64,000 nucleotides of DNA from Telmatactis stephensoni (GCA_029948255.1 JALIZF010001719.1:552501-616500), one strand, 5' to 3'; shown: positions 1 through 13,261, numbered from the stretch's first letter. The notes: generated from the letters alone by a model not told the origin. Program-made: numbers and translations.

Positions 1-721
1 CAATGAACTCACAAAGCTACTCCAAACGCTCAATGAACTCACAAAGCCGCCTCATAGCTACGCTTCCGCAGACTTGGATATTTTACATATATTAAGGAAG
101 AAAAGTCTCCAATCTGCGTCATTTCGTGAATTAGGCGCGAGTTTGTATAGGTTTTGGCGAGATCCACCAACCACTCAACCAATGGAAGGATAATACTAAT
201 TTGATTGACTAGTTGCCCAGCATATAGCTGGCCTCCCACTGACAAAGCGAGAACGCGCATCGCACAGTTGACCAACCAGAGCTGACAGGATTATCTATAT
301 GATAGCGTTGTCATTCCCTCCTAACATGTGCTAGCAATATTCATCAATTAAGTCGATCTCAGATGTCGAACAACCGTCGGGCCAAAATACTAAGATATAC
401 ATCTCTGTGAATAGAGAAAAATCCGGAAGTCAAAGCGATGCGATGAGAGGGGAGAGAGTATTAACAGTGTAAAAAGTGTTTCCATAATTCAATGCGGCTT
501 GAATGCTAATTTTCTGACGTTAGTGTTGGCCGCAATATGTTTATATTCAAAGACGTCGACAGACGGCTCTACGAAGATGAGCTTTTTATTAATGGTGGGG
601 TCGAAAGATGCCATGACGAATCTTCATACTATTGTGTTTGGCTTTGAATTTCTTTAGATAAAAAAAGAGATTATTATTTTGAAAGTGTCAAATTCAGGTG
701 CCAAGCACTTGTTTGGTTGCC
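1..721. other. Left edge: no gene recognised
   Basis: There is a short direct repeat (CAATGAACTCACAAAGC at 1 and 31). A 78-codon minus-strand frame ends at 39 and could be the last exon of a gene outside the window, but no domain is recognisable. Confidence 0.3.
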
Positions 722-3700
722 ATGAAAATCCACAGTAGCTTGTGCATCTGCGTTTTGATAGCGTCCACAGTTTTGGATCTGTATGCCAAGGTAAGGAAGC
801 ATTTGGGTCAGTCATGTATTTGTATCTTTAAGACGAATTTCAATCCGTTTTAATTGACTTTCTTACAGCGTAGTTGAGGGTTATCATTTATATTTCAACG
901 CTTTGTCTCATAAATTCTTCGTCTAAAACTAGGAACTTCGATACAGAAAAAGACACAGAATAAGGAGAAATTCAGAGAATGTTCAGAGGATCAATTCCGT
1001 GAGATATACTTTAGACGGGAGAGAATTTCCTCAAGGAGTTCAAAAGAAACCAGATGTCTTCTTACAAAACCAGAATTCACTTACAAATACAAGGAAATCG
1101 AAAAATGAGTGGGAAATCTTCAAGGACAGAATTTCTGGGAAAAATTACTTGAAAAAGGAATATCAGTTCGTTGAAATGTCAAGGAATGAGCGGATGGAAG
1201 GGCTACGTTCTTTCGGTAAGTCAAAGAAATTCAGTTTCTCTCTTACAATCAAAAGGTATACTTTAATTTAGGGTGTAGTTGCGCTAATGAAAAAGCATTA
1301 TTAAATAGATTTCAACTTGAAACTTTGAAAATATTTCATAGTCTAGAAACTGTATATTTATTCTTTATTACAATACTCTTGAGCGAGAACTTTTCTGTCA
1401 CATTTCTCCAAACACTTTCACAAAGCGATTGAATATGCAAAACAATGAATTTCAGTCTGAGCAGCTGATATTATGAATACATAGTTTGACTAATTTACAA
1501 AAATGCAATTTCAATACCAAAAAGTAATGAAGAATAAGTTATATTATTAACATTTTTAATACTTGTGCACAAAACCTTCATTTATTTTAATTTTTCAATT
1601 TAGTAAACATTTTTCAACAAGGTGCACAAAACGTTTTGAGTTTGTCAATTGAATCAGGCTGGAATCATGAGAATATTATCAAACAGTAAATATAGGCAGG
1701 GGGTATGTAGTAATACTAGTATTTGATGTTTTCGAGTTGTTGTGACTGATTCGGCTGATTTCTACCGTCATTGGTTTTGGAGGGCGGGCAGTTTCCTTGG
1801 GCGATATTCTTGAAAAGATTCTTATTCTCAAAATAATGTGAACAAAAAGTTACTTTTAATTTTCAATGGACTTGTGGAAATTTGAAAATCTTGGTCACTG
1901 ATATTGTAATGTAGTTCCTTTAGTATTCTATCCCTTAATGAAACCATATACATCATCGCTATCGCCTTAATAACGCAGACAGATTTTAGTTCACTTGATT
2001 TGTTGGTTCTCCCCATATACAGTTTTCACCTCAAAACGCTACATGACATCTAAAAGCAAGACCTTTCAGAAGAAGAGAGGTTATTTCTTAACCACAGTTT
2101 AAATTTTGATTGTAGTTTGCTATCTCTCCAAAATCGCTTTTTTTTTTCTCGATCCAACCAAAACGACGGAACCCACATTAACAATTAAATCTACTAATGA
2201 ATAATAGATGAGTGTAAGAAGGAATTCATTCTGTCTGGGGAAATTCCGATAGAACGCGGTGGAACAATCATTCACCCGCGTCGATGTTCTAAAATAAGGT
2301 CATTTGGAGCTATTTTTTGCAGCCTTTGTCGAAATATGCGATCAAAATCTGGAAGAAAAACAAATAGTGATGATTATAAACATGTTTTCAAGGTTGCTGA
2401 TTGGTCAAAAACTGGCGCCAAATTCGACGCGCGTGCGCAAGATGGCGCTCGATGACGTCATGCCGCCATTTTTATCTAAATGAACCAAATATAAGAAAAT
2501 GAAATGGAAATAAATAAGTAAGAAGATAGATAAATAGATAAGTAAACAGAAATGTACATACAATAATGATATGACCACAACGTAATTTGCAATATCATAT
2601 ATTTTCGTTAACGGCCAATATATTAGACCATGGCTTGATTTTCGTAAGTAACTGATAGAGTTACGAACATGACTGAAGGCACATGAGAATATCGCAGATA
2701 TCTTTATGAGGTAGACGGCGCCTCTTATCTTGAAAAAAGCTTTTAAATTCAATTTAAAACAAAGATTGGAACAGCAACAACAAGAAAAATGGTAAAAAAG
2801 CAAGCTGTGATTCAGTGATTCAGTTTTGACTGTATTTTATAGGCTAGAAGATTTGTACAAAAGTCATTACCATAATAGAATTTACTACTGCGACAATGCA
2901 CATTTTCCTAGTTGTCACTCCATGTTGCGGGGGAAAAAATCATCTGAGCTCGCTCCCTCTAAATTTGGAAAAAATTGAAATAAAATCTTGCCAGGCAAAC
3001 CTACGTTCAAGAGATATTTTCATTATACGATTGTGACATATCGACAAATTCTCAAGCCTCATTGTGCAAATTGCTTATTGAATTCAGTGCCCACTGAATG
3101 ACGTCATCGAGTGTGGAAATCCGATGACTCATCTTTTGTTTAGACGTTTGCTTTCTCTTGCAAATAAAAAGACGTATTAAACTCCCTTATCCACTTCAAT
3201 GAGATTGAATACGATGTCCTCCCAATCAGATTAGTGTTGGAATTTCTTCAGTGATCTCTGCAAAGATTATTTAGAATTTCGAGTTTCTACATTCCTTTCC
3301 CCCCACGTAATAAATACAATATCGTTGCTTGAAAAATTGAAGCAATTTCTATTGGAAAAATCGAGAGCTATTTCCAGAGTTTTAATTAGCTTATTGAATT
3401 ATGTTTGTGTTCATCTTTAAACAACAATTTCAATTGTTGAGTCTCACCTGTCTATTTTTATGTACATTGTTGGACATCCACTCCATATATTTATAGTTAC
3501 AAGTTTTTTCTGGGATGTCCGTGTTAGATGTGCATCGACTACACACTAGAATAAGTAGATCAATATCTAGGACATTCTAGCCATAGTTCTTTCCATCCAT
3601 TGAACCCATTGACAAGGAGTCGTCGCGCAAAGTACACATATATAATTTAAAAAAATATGATATATATATGAAATGTGTCAGTCAATGTTGTGAACGACAG

Positions 3701-6700
3701 GTATAACAAACTCATTGTCACTTTTACCGCGGAAACACCTCATTATCAATGAACTTTATTTCTGTTTTTGTTTCCTCTGCCCCATCTAATATCGTCAGTC
3801 CCATTGCAAGGACAAACAAACCTTTTGATATTTTATAAATACCTTCAGTGTTCAAAAGGAAATTAATTTCAACAGCATTTCAGCTGTACGTGTGCTTTGT
3901 AAAATCGCCTCCAAACATTTCTAGTAGAAAGGCGATGTTTTAATATGCAGTAGGCTGATTGTGCTTATTTTATGTCTACGAAAAGGGTCCGTACTGGTTT
4001 GCCGAATTATAGAGCTAACTACAAATTACTAAGGCGTCTGCTTTATATTGCAGAAAAGAGAATAAAGTTGTAATAAATGCCTCTATGTACATTTCAGTAA
4101 ACGCGCATGCGTAGAAACTGTTCTACAAGATTAAAAGTGGGCTCAAACGACAAAGAAAAAATATGGCCTCCTGTCCAGACTGCAGTTATTTTTAACAGTA
4201 TTAATGCATATTGATAGAGATATTGGGGTACCGATGTATTTGAAACCTTCTCAATCATTCATTAGCCTTTTCTTAGCGTTTAGCACAAGAAATCGAAAGT
4301 TTCCCACACTGATTGGTGATTGTCATCGTGGGGGAGACAAATCTACTTCCTGACATTACTCTCCGATAATCTCTGCTTGATAGCCTTTTTAAGGAATTTG
4401 AGAAATTTCAAAATAATATTCTACTCATTAACACATTTACAGCTAACGAGTATGAACGACTATTACAGAAATAACATGTAAAACTCCTTATTATAATGTT
4501 TAACATAATATTTAGCATTCATTTGCCTGGCTACCGTAACCAAGCATTTTTGAAGATTTTTCGGGTGTGCGCGCATGCGTCGATGTCTTTCACGTTGCGC
4601 TTGTGTAGATTCAATGTTATGAACGCTGTTGTTATCTTCTTGATCATGACCTACCTGGTGGCCATTCGTATCTATTATTATCATCATTGGTATAATCAAT
4701 TATTATTATTGCCCAGCTATTGGAACCACTATTTTATCATGACCTCACAATTTCTTTATATGTAAAGCGAGCCGAGAATTTTATTGGGCTTTGCTCTATA
4801 AGAGCCTTGGACTATATGTTTATTACCATCACCATCTATGTTCACCGTAAACGGACTGAATAAGCATGCGCATATCCTTTCTTTATTCTTAGCTGTAAGA
4901 CAACCCACAAAGCAAGGTGACCATGTACGAACAGGTATTCTCAGCCTCGCAGCAGCAGTAATGTTTGTCGTGGTTCTCGTCATCTGTATCCACGCTCCTT
5001 GCACTTGTCTATGGAGAAGACGACATCGAACAGACCTTGAAGTCGACCTTATCAGCTGCCCAAACCCAACTGCGCATGACGGTAAATGCGGTAAATGTCT
5101 ATTTGACAAAGTAACCTCAAAGAAACATTCTTCCAAATATGGGTTTACTCGACGGAAATTCTCGGCTCCTGTTTCTGTACCAACCAATGAGGAGGTGTTC
5201 ATGTCATATGAGAATCAGGTGAGTCGTAGACAAAACTAAAATCTTAGAGGATATGTTTCGTGAAGTAGAACAAAATATTTTTGTATCTGCTCATTTAACA
5301 AGTAAAGTAGAAATCCTCCATCTTAATCTTTATAAGATGAAACACAGCGAAAGAATACAACGTTTTGGTGTCGCCGACGTCCGAAATAAATTCACTTGAT
5401 AATGGCGTCAGCTGACGCCGAAACGTATTCTGATTTCGCTGCGTTTCATCTTATCTCGTTTTAACAAGAGTTATACTTAAGATCCTGATATTTGATTCTT
5501 TAAATTCTGCGCCGTAGCGAATATTATTTAACCGAATCGATTATTCATTTATCAAGATCTCGGCTACCTGAAAGAAACTATAGTTCGAAAAAGAAGTTAG
5601 ACTTTAATATATTCTAAGGTGTTTCTTATACTAACCTGTAAAACGGGTTTTCTGGAGGAGGGGGATATCGTACGCAATGGGCGGATTCAGGATTATCTTT
5701 GAGAAGGGGAGTGCAGCAATATAGAAATTGGAAACCGTTCAGGGGGTATTTGCGAAAAGAAACGAGAAAAAAAGGGCCCAGAGTCGTCTCAGGAGTGGGT
5801 GCGCACGCCCCTAATCCCCACCGCTAAATCCGTGCCTGGCACGTCTTAATTTTTGCTCGGCTACTTTTCCTCACGCGCCGCAACTTACACACAATTAACA
5901 ATTCTCAAACCCCTAAATCCTCAAAACTCCAGAAGATCGTCTTCTTTGCTATTACTCTTTTAGACCACTCCTATTTGTTTGCGCATCAACAAACATCGAC
6001 CATTAATCCAATTGTTTTTAAATAAGATTTTTTCTTTCCCAGCCACCATGGACTACAGAAAGTAACAAAGGAATATCATCAAAATTACCAAGTCCTAAAA
6101 AATCCCGCTCTATCGTCCAAGCAATTCTTAAAAGATCCAGAGACCGTGATAAATTTCGTTACGAGTTCCTGGCGTCACGCTATGGTTATAACTATAAACA
6201 ATTTAGAGACTCTTATAAACGTAGTTCCATTTACGACGAGCAGGATCCTAATTGGTACAGTGCTGGCGAGTTCTTAAACAACCAATCATCTTTTAGAGGA
6301 CAAAAAAACTACGGTAGCACAGACGCGGGTAAATCTGGGGCAACTACTTGCTGTCAGTGGTCACGTGGCCAGCAGAAATCAACCAATCAGAGCGTGGAGG
6401 ATATTATCAAGCTCCAACCAAGACGGCGGCAAATAGTTGAATTACAAGAGTTTCCTGTTGGTTATTCTGGTACCTATGCCAGTGGTCACATGAATGGGAA
6501 GGATAACTTGTTATTTGACCCCATGTATGACGTCACAAAGCCATGTCGTCATAGTACCGGTGCATGTACAGCATCTGACACCAATATTGATTTATATTTC
6601 TCTCGACTCGACAACGAGTCTAATAACAATCACGTGACTGCTGATAACAGTTACAAGAAAACCCGACCAGCGAGTCCAAAATCCAGTACTAAAATTGTGC

Positions 6701-8211
6701 AAGAGTTTCCGACGCAATTTGAGTACGACCCAAAGTTTGTTCAAAAAGAAGGGGAGAAGAAAAATAAGAATGAAAGAAAGAAGGAATGGGAACTAGATGA
6801 GGACAGCGATCATTATGAAACTTCATCTGATGAACTTTTGAGTTTCGACGAGTGGGATGAATTACAAGAACGACGTGAAAGAAGAAGTCAAGAGTTTCTC
6901 TACTCACCTCACATGCAAGCAACTCATCGTTGTCATCACTTTCATCACAGCTACCCAGCCGTACTACGGTACCCTGAGGTCCCGCGGGACACCCGAACCT
7001 TACCTCGGGAGTACAAAACACGAATGCGAAGACATGCTGCAAGGAGTGAGACAGAGCTAAGAAAGTCGTCGGGGTTTTTTTGGTCAGACTGTGTCATACA
7101 ATGAACATGGTACATGTAAAAGAACAACACAGTGTCATAGTTCATCTGATACTAGTCTTCACAGAATGCAGATAGAAAAAGAGTTAGCATCAGTCGGCTT
7201 AACTAAAACAAAATGTCACAAAAAGCAGAAGGAGGTGCCAGTGAGGATCCGTGATAACAGACTAGATCCCTTAGCAGGTATTATGTCTCCAATGCGACCA
7301 CTTCATGATCCCACTAAACACGATAGAAACCACAGCAACGCCGCTGATCCCAAGCAACGTAGTGACAAGAAACTCAAAGAGTTAAAGGCTTCTTTAAAGA
7401 AAGAAAATTACGTCGTAAAACTTCCGTCGTTGGAGTCCCTGTGTAAAGAAACTAACCTCTATGAACACAAAGGAGAAGGAACAATGAAAGGCGAGCATGA
7501 ATATTATAAAGGGGCGTTAGAAAAGGAACTTAATAATGACAAACCTGAGCCTAGCTATAGCCGCGTACATTTAGAACTTGACCCTCATTACATAAAGAAT
7601 AGTTATTTAAGAGAAGAGCCTGTCCGAGATACTGACAGTGAAGATGCTGATAGTACTTCTAGGCACAAAAACACGACTGAAAGTCACCTAATTACAAAAC
7701 ATCCAAGTCAGTCAAGGTATGTAGTCTTGTGTGTGCGGGGATACAGTGGACACACACAGCAGATACTTTATGACAGTCAGGGTGCGGTCCCCGTTTTCAC
7801 AGTCCAGTCAGGGTGCGGTCCCCGTTTTCACAGTCCAGTCAGGGTGCGGTCCCCGTTTTCACAGTCCAGTCAGGGTGCGGTCCCCGTTTTCACAGTCCAG
7901 TCAGGGTGCGGTCCCCGTTTTCACAGTCCAGTAAGGGTGCGGTCCCCGTTTTCACAGTCCAGTAAGGGTGCGGTCCCCGTTTTCACAGTCCATTCAGGGT
8001 GCGGTTTCCGTTTTCACCGTCTATTTGGCCCTCATTTCACAATCATACAAAGTCTGTTTTATTGCTCTGCTATACATGACGTATATAGTATCAGTGGTGA
8101 AAGATTATGGATTTTGCTTATTCTTAACTCATATATTTAATACATTTATTCCTTTTTTCCAGTTTAAACCGAGACGAAACCTTCTCTTCAAACCGTAGCA
8201 CACGACTATAA
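722..8211 (+). CDS. Unrecognised type I single-pass membrane protein with long cytoplasmic tail (5 exons, one frame break)
   Basis: I do not recognise this family. Predicted exons are 722-790, 933-1215, 4893-5218, 6043-7716 and 8163-8211, all with GT..AG borders and matching phases (0, 1, 0, 2). Exon 1 encodes a hydrophobic signal peptide beginning MKIHSSLCICVL. Exon 2 gives a short ectodomain that starts with a very basic stretch (YRKRHRIRR), resembling proprotein-convertase sites. Exon 3 carries one membrane helix (ILSLAAAVMFVVVLVICI) followed by Cys and Arg residues (CLWRRRHR) typical of the cytoplasmic edge. Exons 4-5 encode roughly 560 residues of charged, Ser/Lys/Glu-rich, probably disordered tail. 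Total is about 799 aa. The reading frame slips by one at a T7 run (7073-7081): dropping one T restores the frame and the downstream splice phase. Intron 2 is 3.7 kb and exons could be missing from it. The linkage of exons 1-2 to 3-5 rests on phase compatibility only. Confidence 0.5.
5332..5454. repeat. Fold-back (inverted repeat) element in intron 3 of the membrane-protein gene
   Basis: ATAAGATGAAAC at 5332 onward pairs, with mismatches, with GTTTCATCTTAT ending at 5454. Complementarity continues through the AGCGAAA and ACG blocks and a perfect GCGTCAGCTGACGC palindrome lies inside. This looks like a short MITE-type element; no coding potential is seen. Confidence 0.55.
7776..8010. repeat. 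31-bp minisatellite, about 8 copies, intronic
   Basis: The core GGGTGCGGTCCCCGTTTTCA recurs with a 31-bp period (starts near 7780, 7811, 7842, 7873, 7904, 7935, 7966, 7997). The last three units diverge slightly. It lies just after the GTATGT splice donor at 7717. The period is not a multiple of three, so long open frames run through it in more than one phase, but it is better explained as intron than as coding. Confidence 0.85.
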
Positions 8212-8687
8212 GAATAACAAATACGCGAATAATGGTTGCCATGGTGAAAACTAAAAGAAATAATAAATAATATTCATATGGAAAGAAATTCATGTAAAAT
8301 ACGACAAAACTTATTGGGGTTCCTGTGTTACATGACGTGTCGAACTGTGATTGGTTAATTTTGACGTCATCATTCATTCAAAATATGTTCAAAAAGTTAT
8401 TTTGCTGTGAAGATCGGTCAAAAACGCTGGCAAAAATGGACAAAAAATTCATTTTAATTGTACAAGAAAAATTTGTAAGGTGGAGTCAATTAGCAGGTAA
8501 TTAGTTAATTAATGATTATGTGTTAACAAAAGTGGGATAATTGCGTTAATTAACTCATTAGCGATTGTTGAACGAAGCAGTCACTTCAACGTCAACACCC
8601 CTCGCGAAAAAACCTTAAACTTTCATCTTTTTGAAAGTTTTGTTTGCTGAAGCAGACTTTCAGTCTTTTGACTTTAAAACGTCAAAA
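8212..8687. other. Intergenic: 3' end of the membrane-protein gene and alpha-tubulin promoter region
   Basis: No gene is seen. The stretch holds the 3' flank of the upstream gene and about 0.3 kb before the tubulin ATG. I see no convincing TATA box. TTAATTAA-type AT-rich motifs lie around 8500-8560. Confidence 0.4.
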
Positions 8688-11600
8688 ATGGTAAGAAATA
8701 TCTTTTATTTCTTTCACTCAAAGCTTTTTTTATTGATAAAAACATTAATTATCCAATCACGAGAAATTGCAGCTCATTGCAAGCGCAATGCAAAATAGTC
8801 ATCGATTTCAGTGCATTTTCGGAATGTATTTTTCACAGAAGATAATAAATTTAAAGGATTTTTAATTCTTTTTGGTGTGTTTTCTCAGAGAGAATGTATT
8901 TCAATCCACGTTGGTCAATCAGGAGTGCAAATCGGGAACGCTTGTTGGGAGCTTTACTGCCTAGAGCATAACATTAACCCTGACGGATTGCTTCAAAGTT
9001 CTTCCTTTGGAGGCGACGATTCCTTCAACACATTTTTCAGCGAGACAGGGGCGGGCAAATATGTGCCTCGGGCTGTCTTTGTGGACTTAGAACCCACGGT
9101 TGTAGGTGAGAATCGTTTTTATTTTAAAGTTTGTTTTTTATTATGTCAAATCACAAAATTTTATGTGCAAATATCAGCGTAATAAAAAGGTTTTCAAAGA
9201 TAGAAAAGTTATTTTTTTTGTTCAAAAATTTTGACGATGAAATCCCTGTAATAAAAATAGCTTTCATGTATCTTGCATGGTTTTCAGTAAAAATTAAAAT
9301 ATTTTCATTCCAATAATTTATTGTTTATTTGTTCAGACGAGGTCAGAACTGGCTTGTACCGTCAACTTTTCCATCCTGAACAAATCATCAACGGAAAGGA
9401 AGATGCAGCAAACAACTATGCTCGAGGGCATTACACCGTTGGCAAAGAAATCGTTGATTTGGTTTTAGAAAGAGTCAGAAAGATGGTGAGCAGTTTCGTT
9501 TTGTTGTTAATATTGTTCAAGTATTTTTATATTTGTTCATAACTTCAATTTCGTAACAATTTGACTTAAATTTCTTGTGAGCCTAACTCACTATTATCCA
9601 TTCCATTCCTAACTTTTCTTACTGACAATCCGTTTATATCTTAACATCTATATCTCTTAATTTTCTTCTTCCAACGACGCTTTCTTTAACTGACATACTC
9701 ACATTCCTTTCTCTTCAACAACTAACGTCTGTTCTTTTATCTTGCATTTAATTCTATTTCTAATCAATTCTTAGCTTTACATCTCATTCTTACTTTTCTT
9801 TACTCCAAATCTTTCATTCCTGTGTTAGTTATAGAGAGACGGGTGGGGAGGAAACTTGGGGACCAGCCCATTGGAATTTCTTTCTTTCTTTCATTCTTTC
9901 TCTTCTTTCTTTCTTTCTTTCTTTCTCTTTCTCTCTCTCTCTCTCTCTCTTTCTTTTCTTTCTTTCTCTCTTTCTATCCTTCTTTCACCCTCTCTTCCTG
10001 TCTTTCTCTCTTTCTTTCTAATTCTTTCCTTCTCTCTTTCTTTCTGTCTTTCTTTCTGTCTTTCTTTTTTTCTTTTTCATAACTCTCTCTCCTTTTCGAC
10101 ACTCGTCTTTCAGATAACATGCGCAAACCCGGAGGGACCCCACCCACATATGACAAATGAACATTCTGACCAACCAATATATTTCATTCCCTTCCATTTA
10201 TAAGCAATTCATGAAATTCTTTTGGACGTCAGTCCTGCTGATATTATGAGTTGTTTGTTTCGTTTATCCCTTTCCATTTATCATTCCTTTTTATCCCCTT
10301 CATTCAGAATGGTTGATTTGTCATATGCTTCTTCCTGTGGTCTGCACGTGTTATCTTCTTGCTTCTTATCTTTACTTTCATTCCAGTTGGTTGGGTGACG
10401 CTTGTTGCTTGTGTAACAGTCACAGCTGATGCTGTAACTGTCACACAATCAAGAAGTTTCCTCGAGTTTCTCAACTCTTTAACTAACACAGCTTTCATCC
10501 TCTCACGTTTAATTTCATCCTTTTTGCTCTCCAAATTCACTTTGATCTCACTCTCTTTCAATTTCAACTTTTCTTCTTTCAGCTCTTTCTTCATCTAGTC
10601 TTTCTCACAGGTTCTTCAGCTCCTGCATGCTTGTTTACAGGTATACTTCTTTCTTTCTCAATCTATCCTTGTCTTTCTAATCTATTCGTGTTAATAGTGT
10701 AATTAAGTGGTGTCGCCGCTCCACTGGGTGGATCATGGGCAACCTTGGGAAACCAAGGTGGTTAAACTCCATGGTCTGCCCAGTGTGCTCACTTTCTCTC
10801 CACAGGCAGACCAATGTTCTGGACTACAAGGCTTTCTCATCTTTAACTCCCTTGGGGGAGGTACTGGTTCTGGTTTTGAATCTCTACTGGTAGAGAGATT
10901 GACTGTGGACTACGGCAAGAAGTCCAAGTTGGAGTTCACAGTGTATCCTGCCCCAAACATCAGTACAGCGGTAGTGGAGCCATACAATGCATTACTTAAT
11001 ACCCACACCACCCTTGAACACTCTGAATGTACCTTCATGTTCGACAACGAAGCCATCTTTGATTTGAGCAGGCGAAACCTTGACATTGAGAGACCAACCT
11101 ACACGAACTTGAACCGAATCATCAGCCAAGTCGTCTCTTCCATTACGTCATCACTGCGATTTGATGGTGCACTTAATGTTGATCTCACAGAGTTCCAAAC
11201 TAATTTGGTCCCTTATCCTCGAATCCACTTCCCTCTGGTGACGTATGCTCCCATTATATCCCCTGAGAAAGCCTACCATGAACAACTTTCAGTTTCAGAG
11301 ATAACCAATGCCTGCTTTGAACCTTGCAACCAGTTGGTGAAATGTGACCCTCGTCATGGTAAATACATGGCATGCTGTATGTTGTATCGTGGGGACGTGG
11401 TACCCAAGGATGTCAATGCTGCAATTTCAACGATCAAAACCAAACGTTCCATCGTGTTTGTTGACTGGTGTCCAACTGGTTTCAAGGTTGGCATTAATTA
11501 CCAGCCACCCACTGTTGTCCCTGGTGGTGACTTGGCCAAAGTACACCGTGCAGTCTGCATGCTGACCAACACTACTGCCATTGCCGAGGCATGGGCCAGA

Positions 11601-11774
11601 CTTGATCACAAATTTGACTTGATGTACGCCAAGAGGGCTTTTGTTCACTGGTATGTGGGTGAAGGAATGGAAGAGGGAGAGTTCACAGAAGCTAGAGAAG
11701 ATATGGCAGCATTGGAGAGGGATTATGTAGAAGTTGGACTTGATACAAATGGCAATGATGAAGACGAGTATTAG
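8688..11774 (+). CDS. Alpha-tubulin, divergent isotype lacking Lys40
   Basis: Alpha-tubulin forms the alpha/beta heterodimer that polymerises into microtubules. Exons are 8688-8690 (the ATG codon alone, followed by an intron, as in many animal tubulin genes), 8889-9105, 9337-9485 and 10806-11774, giving 444 aa, close to the usual ~450. Visible family marks: the N-terminal MREC autoregulation motif, the GTP-binding signature GGGTGSG, the helix-8 region [12 protein letters not shown] containing the catalytic Glu for beta-GTP hydrolysis, the [15 protein letters not shown] block, and a C-terminal EY, so the detyrosination/tyrosination cycle remains possible. The luminal loop is shortened and reads [15 protein letters not shown] where most alpha-tubulins have SDKTIGGGDDSF, so the K40 acetylation site is absent. 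The acidic tail is short ([10 protein letters not shown]). This is probably a specialised isotype rather than the main somatic one. Intron 3 carries a large polypyrimidine microsatellite. Confidence 0.96.
9873..10090. repeat. Polypyrimidine (CTTT/CT)n microsatellite in tubulin intron 3
   Basis: The stretch is almost uninterrupted C/T, with TTTC, CTTT and (CT)n runs. Low-complexity open frames through it (Leu/Phe/Ser on +, Lys/Glu/Arg on -) are artefacts of composition. Confidence 0.9.
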
Positions 11775-13261
11775 ACAACTGAACTCACAGCCGCTGCCAC
11801 CCAATCAATCCTTCCCCAGTCGCCTTACACTGGATACAATTTATCATTTCTCTATATCTCTATATATGCTTGAATTCTAAGGAACTGTGCTCTACCACAC
11901 TCTTGTATGAAAGGAACTTTGGATTGAATTAACTTGCGTTAGCGCAAAAATGTTCATCATGAAATCTCAGTTGTGTCTTAGTAGAAAAATTGAAAATCGG
12001 AACATCAATCTAATCATGTTATAAGCAACCTTTTCGAAATTAATCTCGTGGGGGGGGGGGGGGGGTACCCTGAGGGTGAACATCCCCTCTCTGATCCAAA
12101 AAAGCCATGCTGAACCCTTGTCAGTTGTATTCATGAGCCGAGTTCTTACAGTCCTAAAATAAACGCAATATTGTACATATGACGTCATTAGCAGCAAGAC
12201 TGATGATGTGTAAATAATATAAGCGATCACCATGGCAACCATCAATCACTTTATGTAAAAATAAAGGGTAATTAAGCACATATTAAAGCATTTATTTTGT
12301 TGATTTTGGTGAGTTTATATCTTGCGTGTAATTAATAATCAAATGAATTACTATATGATAGGACATTTAATTTCATTATCGTGTCATATACAGCTACCAG
12401 AATGCTTTGCCCACTTGCTTATGTAAAATAATGTATAAAAAGCATGAATAAGAAAGAAAATTCGTGAAGTATTCTGGTAGTTGTATAGTAAAATTATGAA
12501 AAAACGTCCTATTCTATGCCATTCTATACGGACGGGAGGGGACGGAGTACCCTGGGTAGTTCTACCCATGCCGCATCGATTCGCAAACGTACCGAGGGCA
12601 AAGGTAGCCCAAGTTGTATGTTTTGAAAAACACCTATACTCTTCCGCTTTGTTAGTAATAGAAATGCAATAGGAGATGGAAGATGGAGAAAGTGAAATAG
12701 CCAAATTACTCTGGATTATATTAGGAAAATATTTGGGTTACAATGCGTCTTTCGCTGTGCCACTGCTAGCTCACTGTCAGTTGGAACCGTTTGGACTACC
12801 TGTGCCTTTTTGAGACGTCACCAAACGATTTCTTTTACTGCGAAAAAGTGGCTTGTATGGTATCCCTTTCAATCCAATTAAGTTTTCAGAATAAAACAAA
12901 ATACCAGTGAATATTGTAAGAATTTAGATAAGAGAAACAATTACTAGTAAATTTTAGGCAGGCGTTCCTTGTATTTTCTTAGGCTTATACGAGGAACGCC
13001 TGGGGGATATTGTTGTTTTGGTTACCAAATAGCGTGGTAACTTTGATTTGATTACCACTGATAATTGATGAATTGTGAAACCATTGAAAAGTAATTTCCC
13101 TTGGAAATTGGTCTGGTTCAAAGTAATTACAAATTTATCAAGAAATTAGTTCTAATATCGGCAACTAACGTTTTCTCTTGATCGCCGATGGCCTGATAAA
13201 GGATAAATTGTAAGATTTTCAGTCTTCAAAGAAAAGGAGACTGCTGGCTAGGAATTCCAAT
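11775..13261. other. Intergenic: tubulin 3' UTR, G-run and a hairpin; no gene recognised
   Basis: This contains the tubulin 3' flank, a run of about 17 G at 12050-12066, AT-rich sequence and a short perfect inverted repeat at 12959-13002. Small open frames near 11967-12704 lack splice context or recognisable domains. Confidence 0.45.
12959..13002. repeat. Short perfect inverted repeat (11-bp arms)
   Basis: CAGGCGTTCCT at 12959-12969 pairs exactly with AGGAACGCCTG at 12992-13002, leaving a 22-nt loop. It lies about 260 bp upstream of the TTC41-like start codon. Confidence 0.6.

Noticed and set aside
39..275. 78-codon minus-strand frame at the left edge, possibly a terminal exon
   Set aside because: No domain, no second exon within the window; too little to call a gene.
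4463..4765. Overlapping frames on both strands with hydrophobic stretches
   Set aside because: No splice context and no resemblance to a family; inside intron 2 of the membrane-protein gene.
7776..8010. CRISPR-like direct repeats
   Set aside because: Units are contiguous without unique spacers and the genome is eukaryotic; minisatellite.
7731..8140. Extension of the membrane-protein frame through the minisatellite
   Set aside because: A strong GTATGT donor at 7717 and a phase-matched last exon at 8163 make it intronic.
9822..10203. Long Leu/Phe/Ser frames
   Set aside because: They run through a C/T microsatellite inside a tubulin intron; composition artefact.
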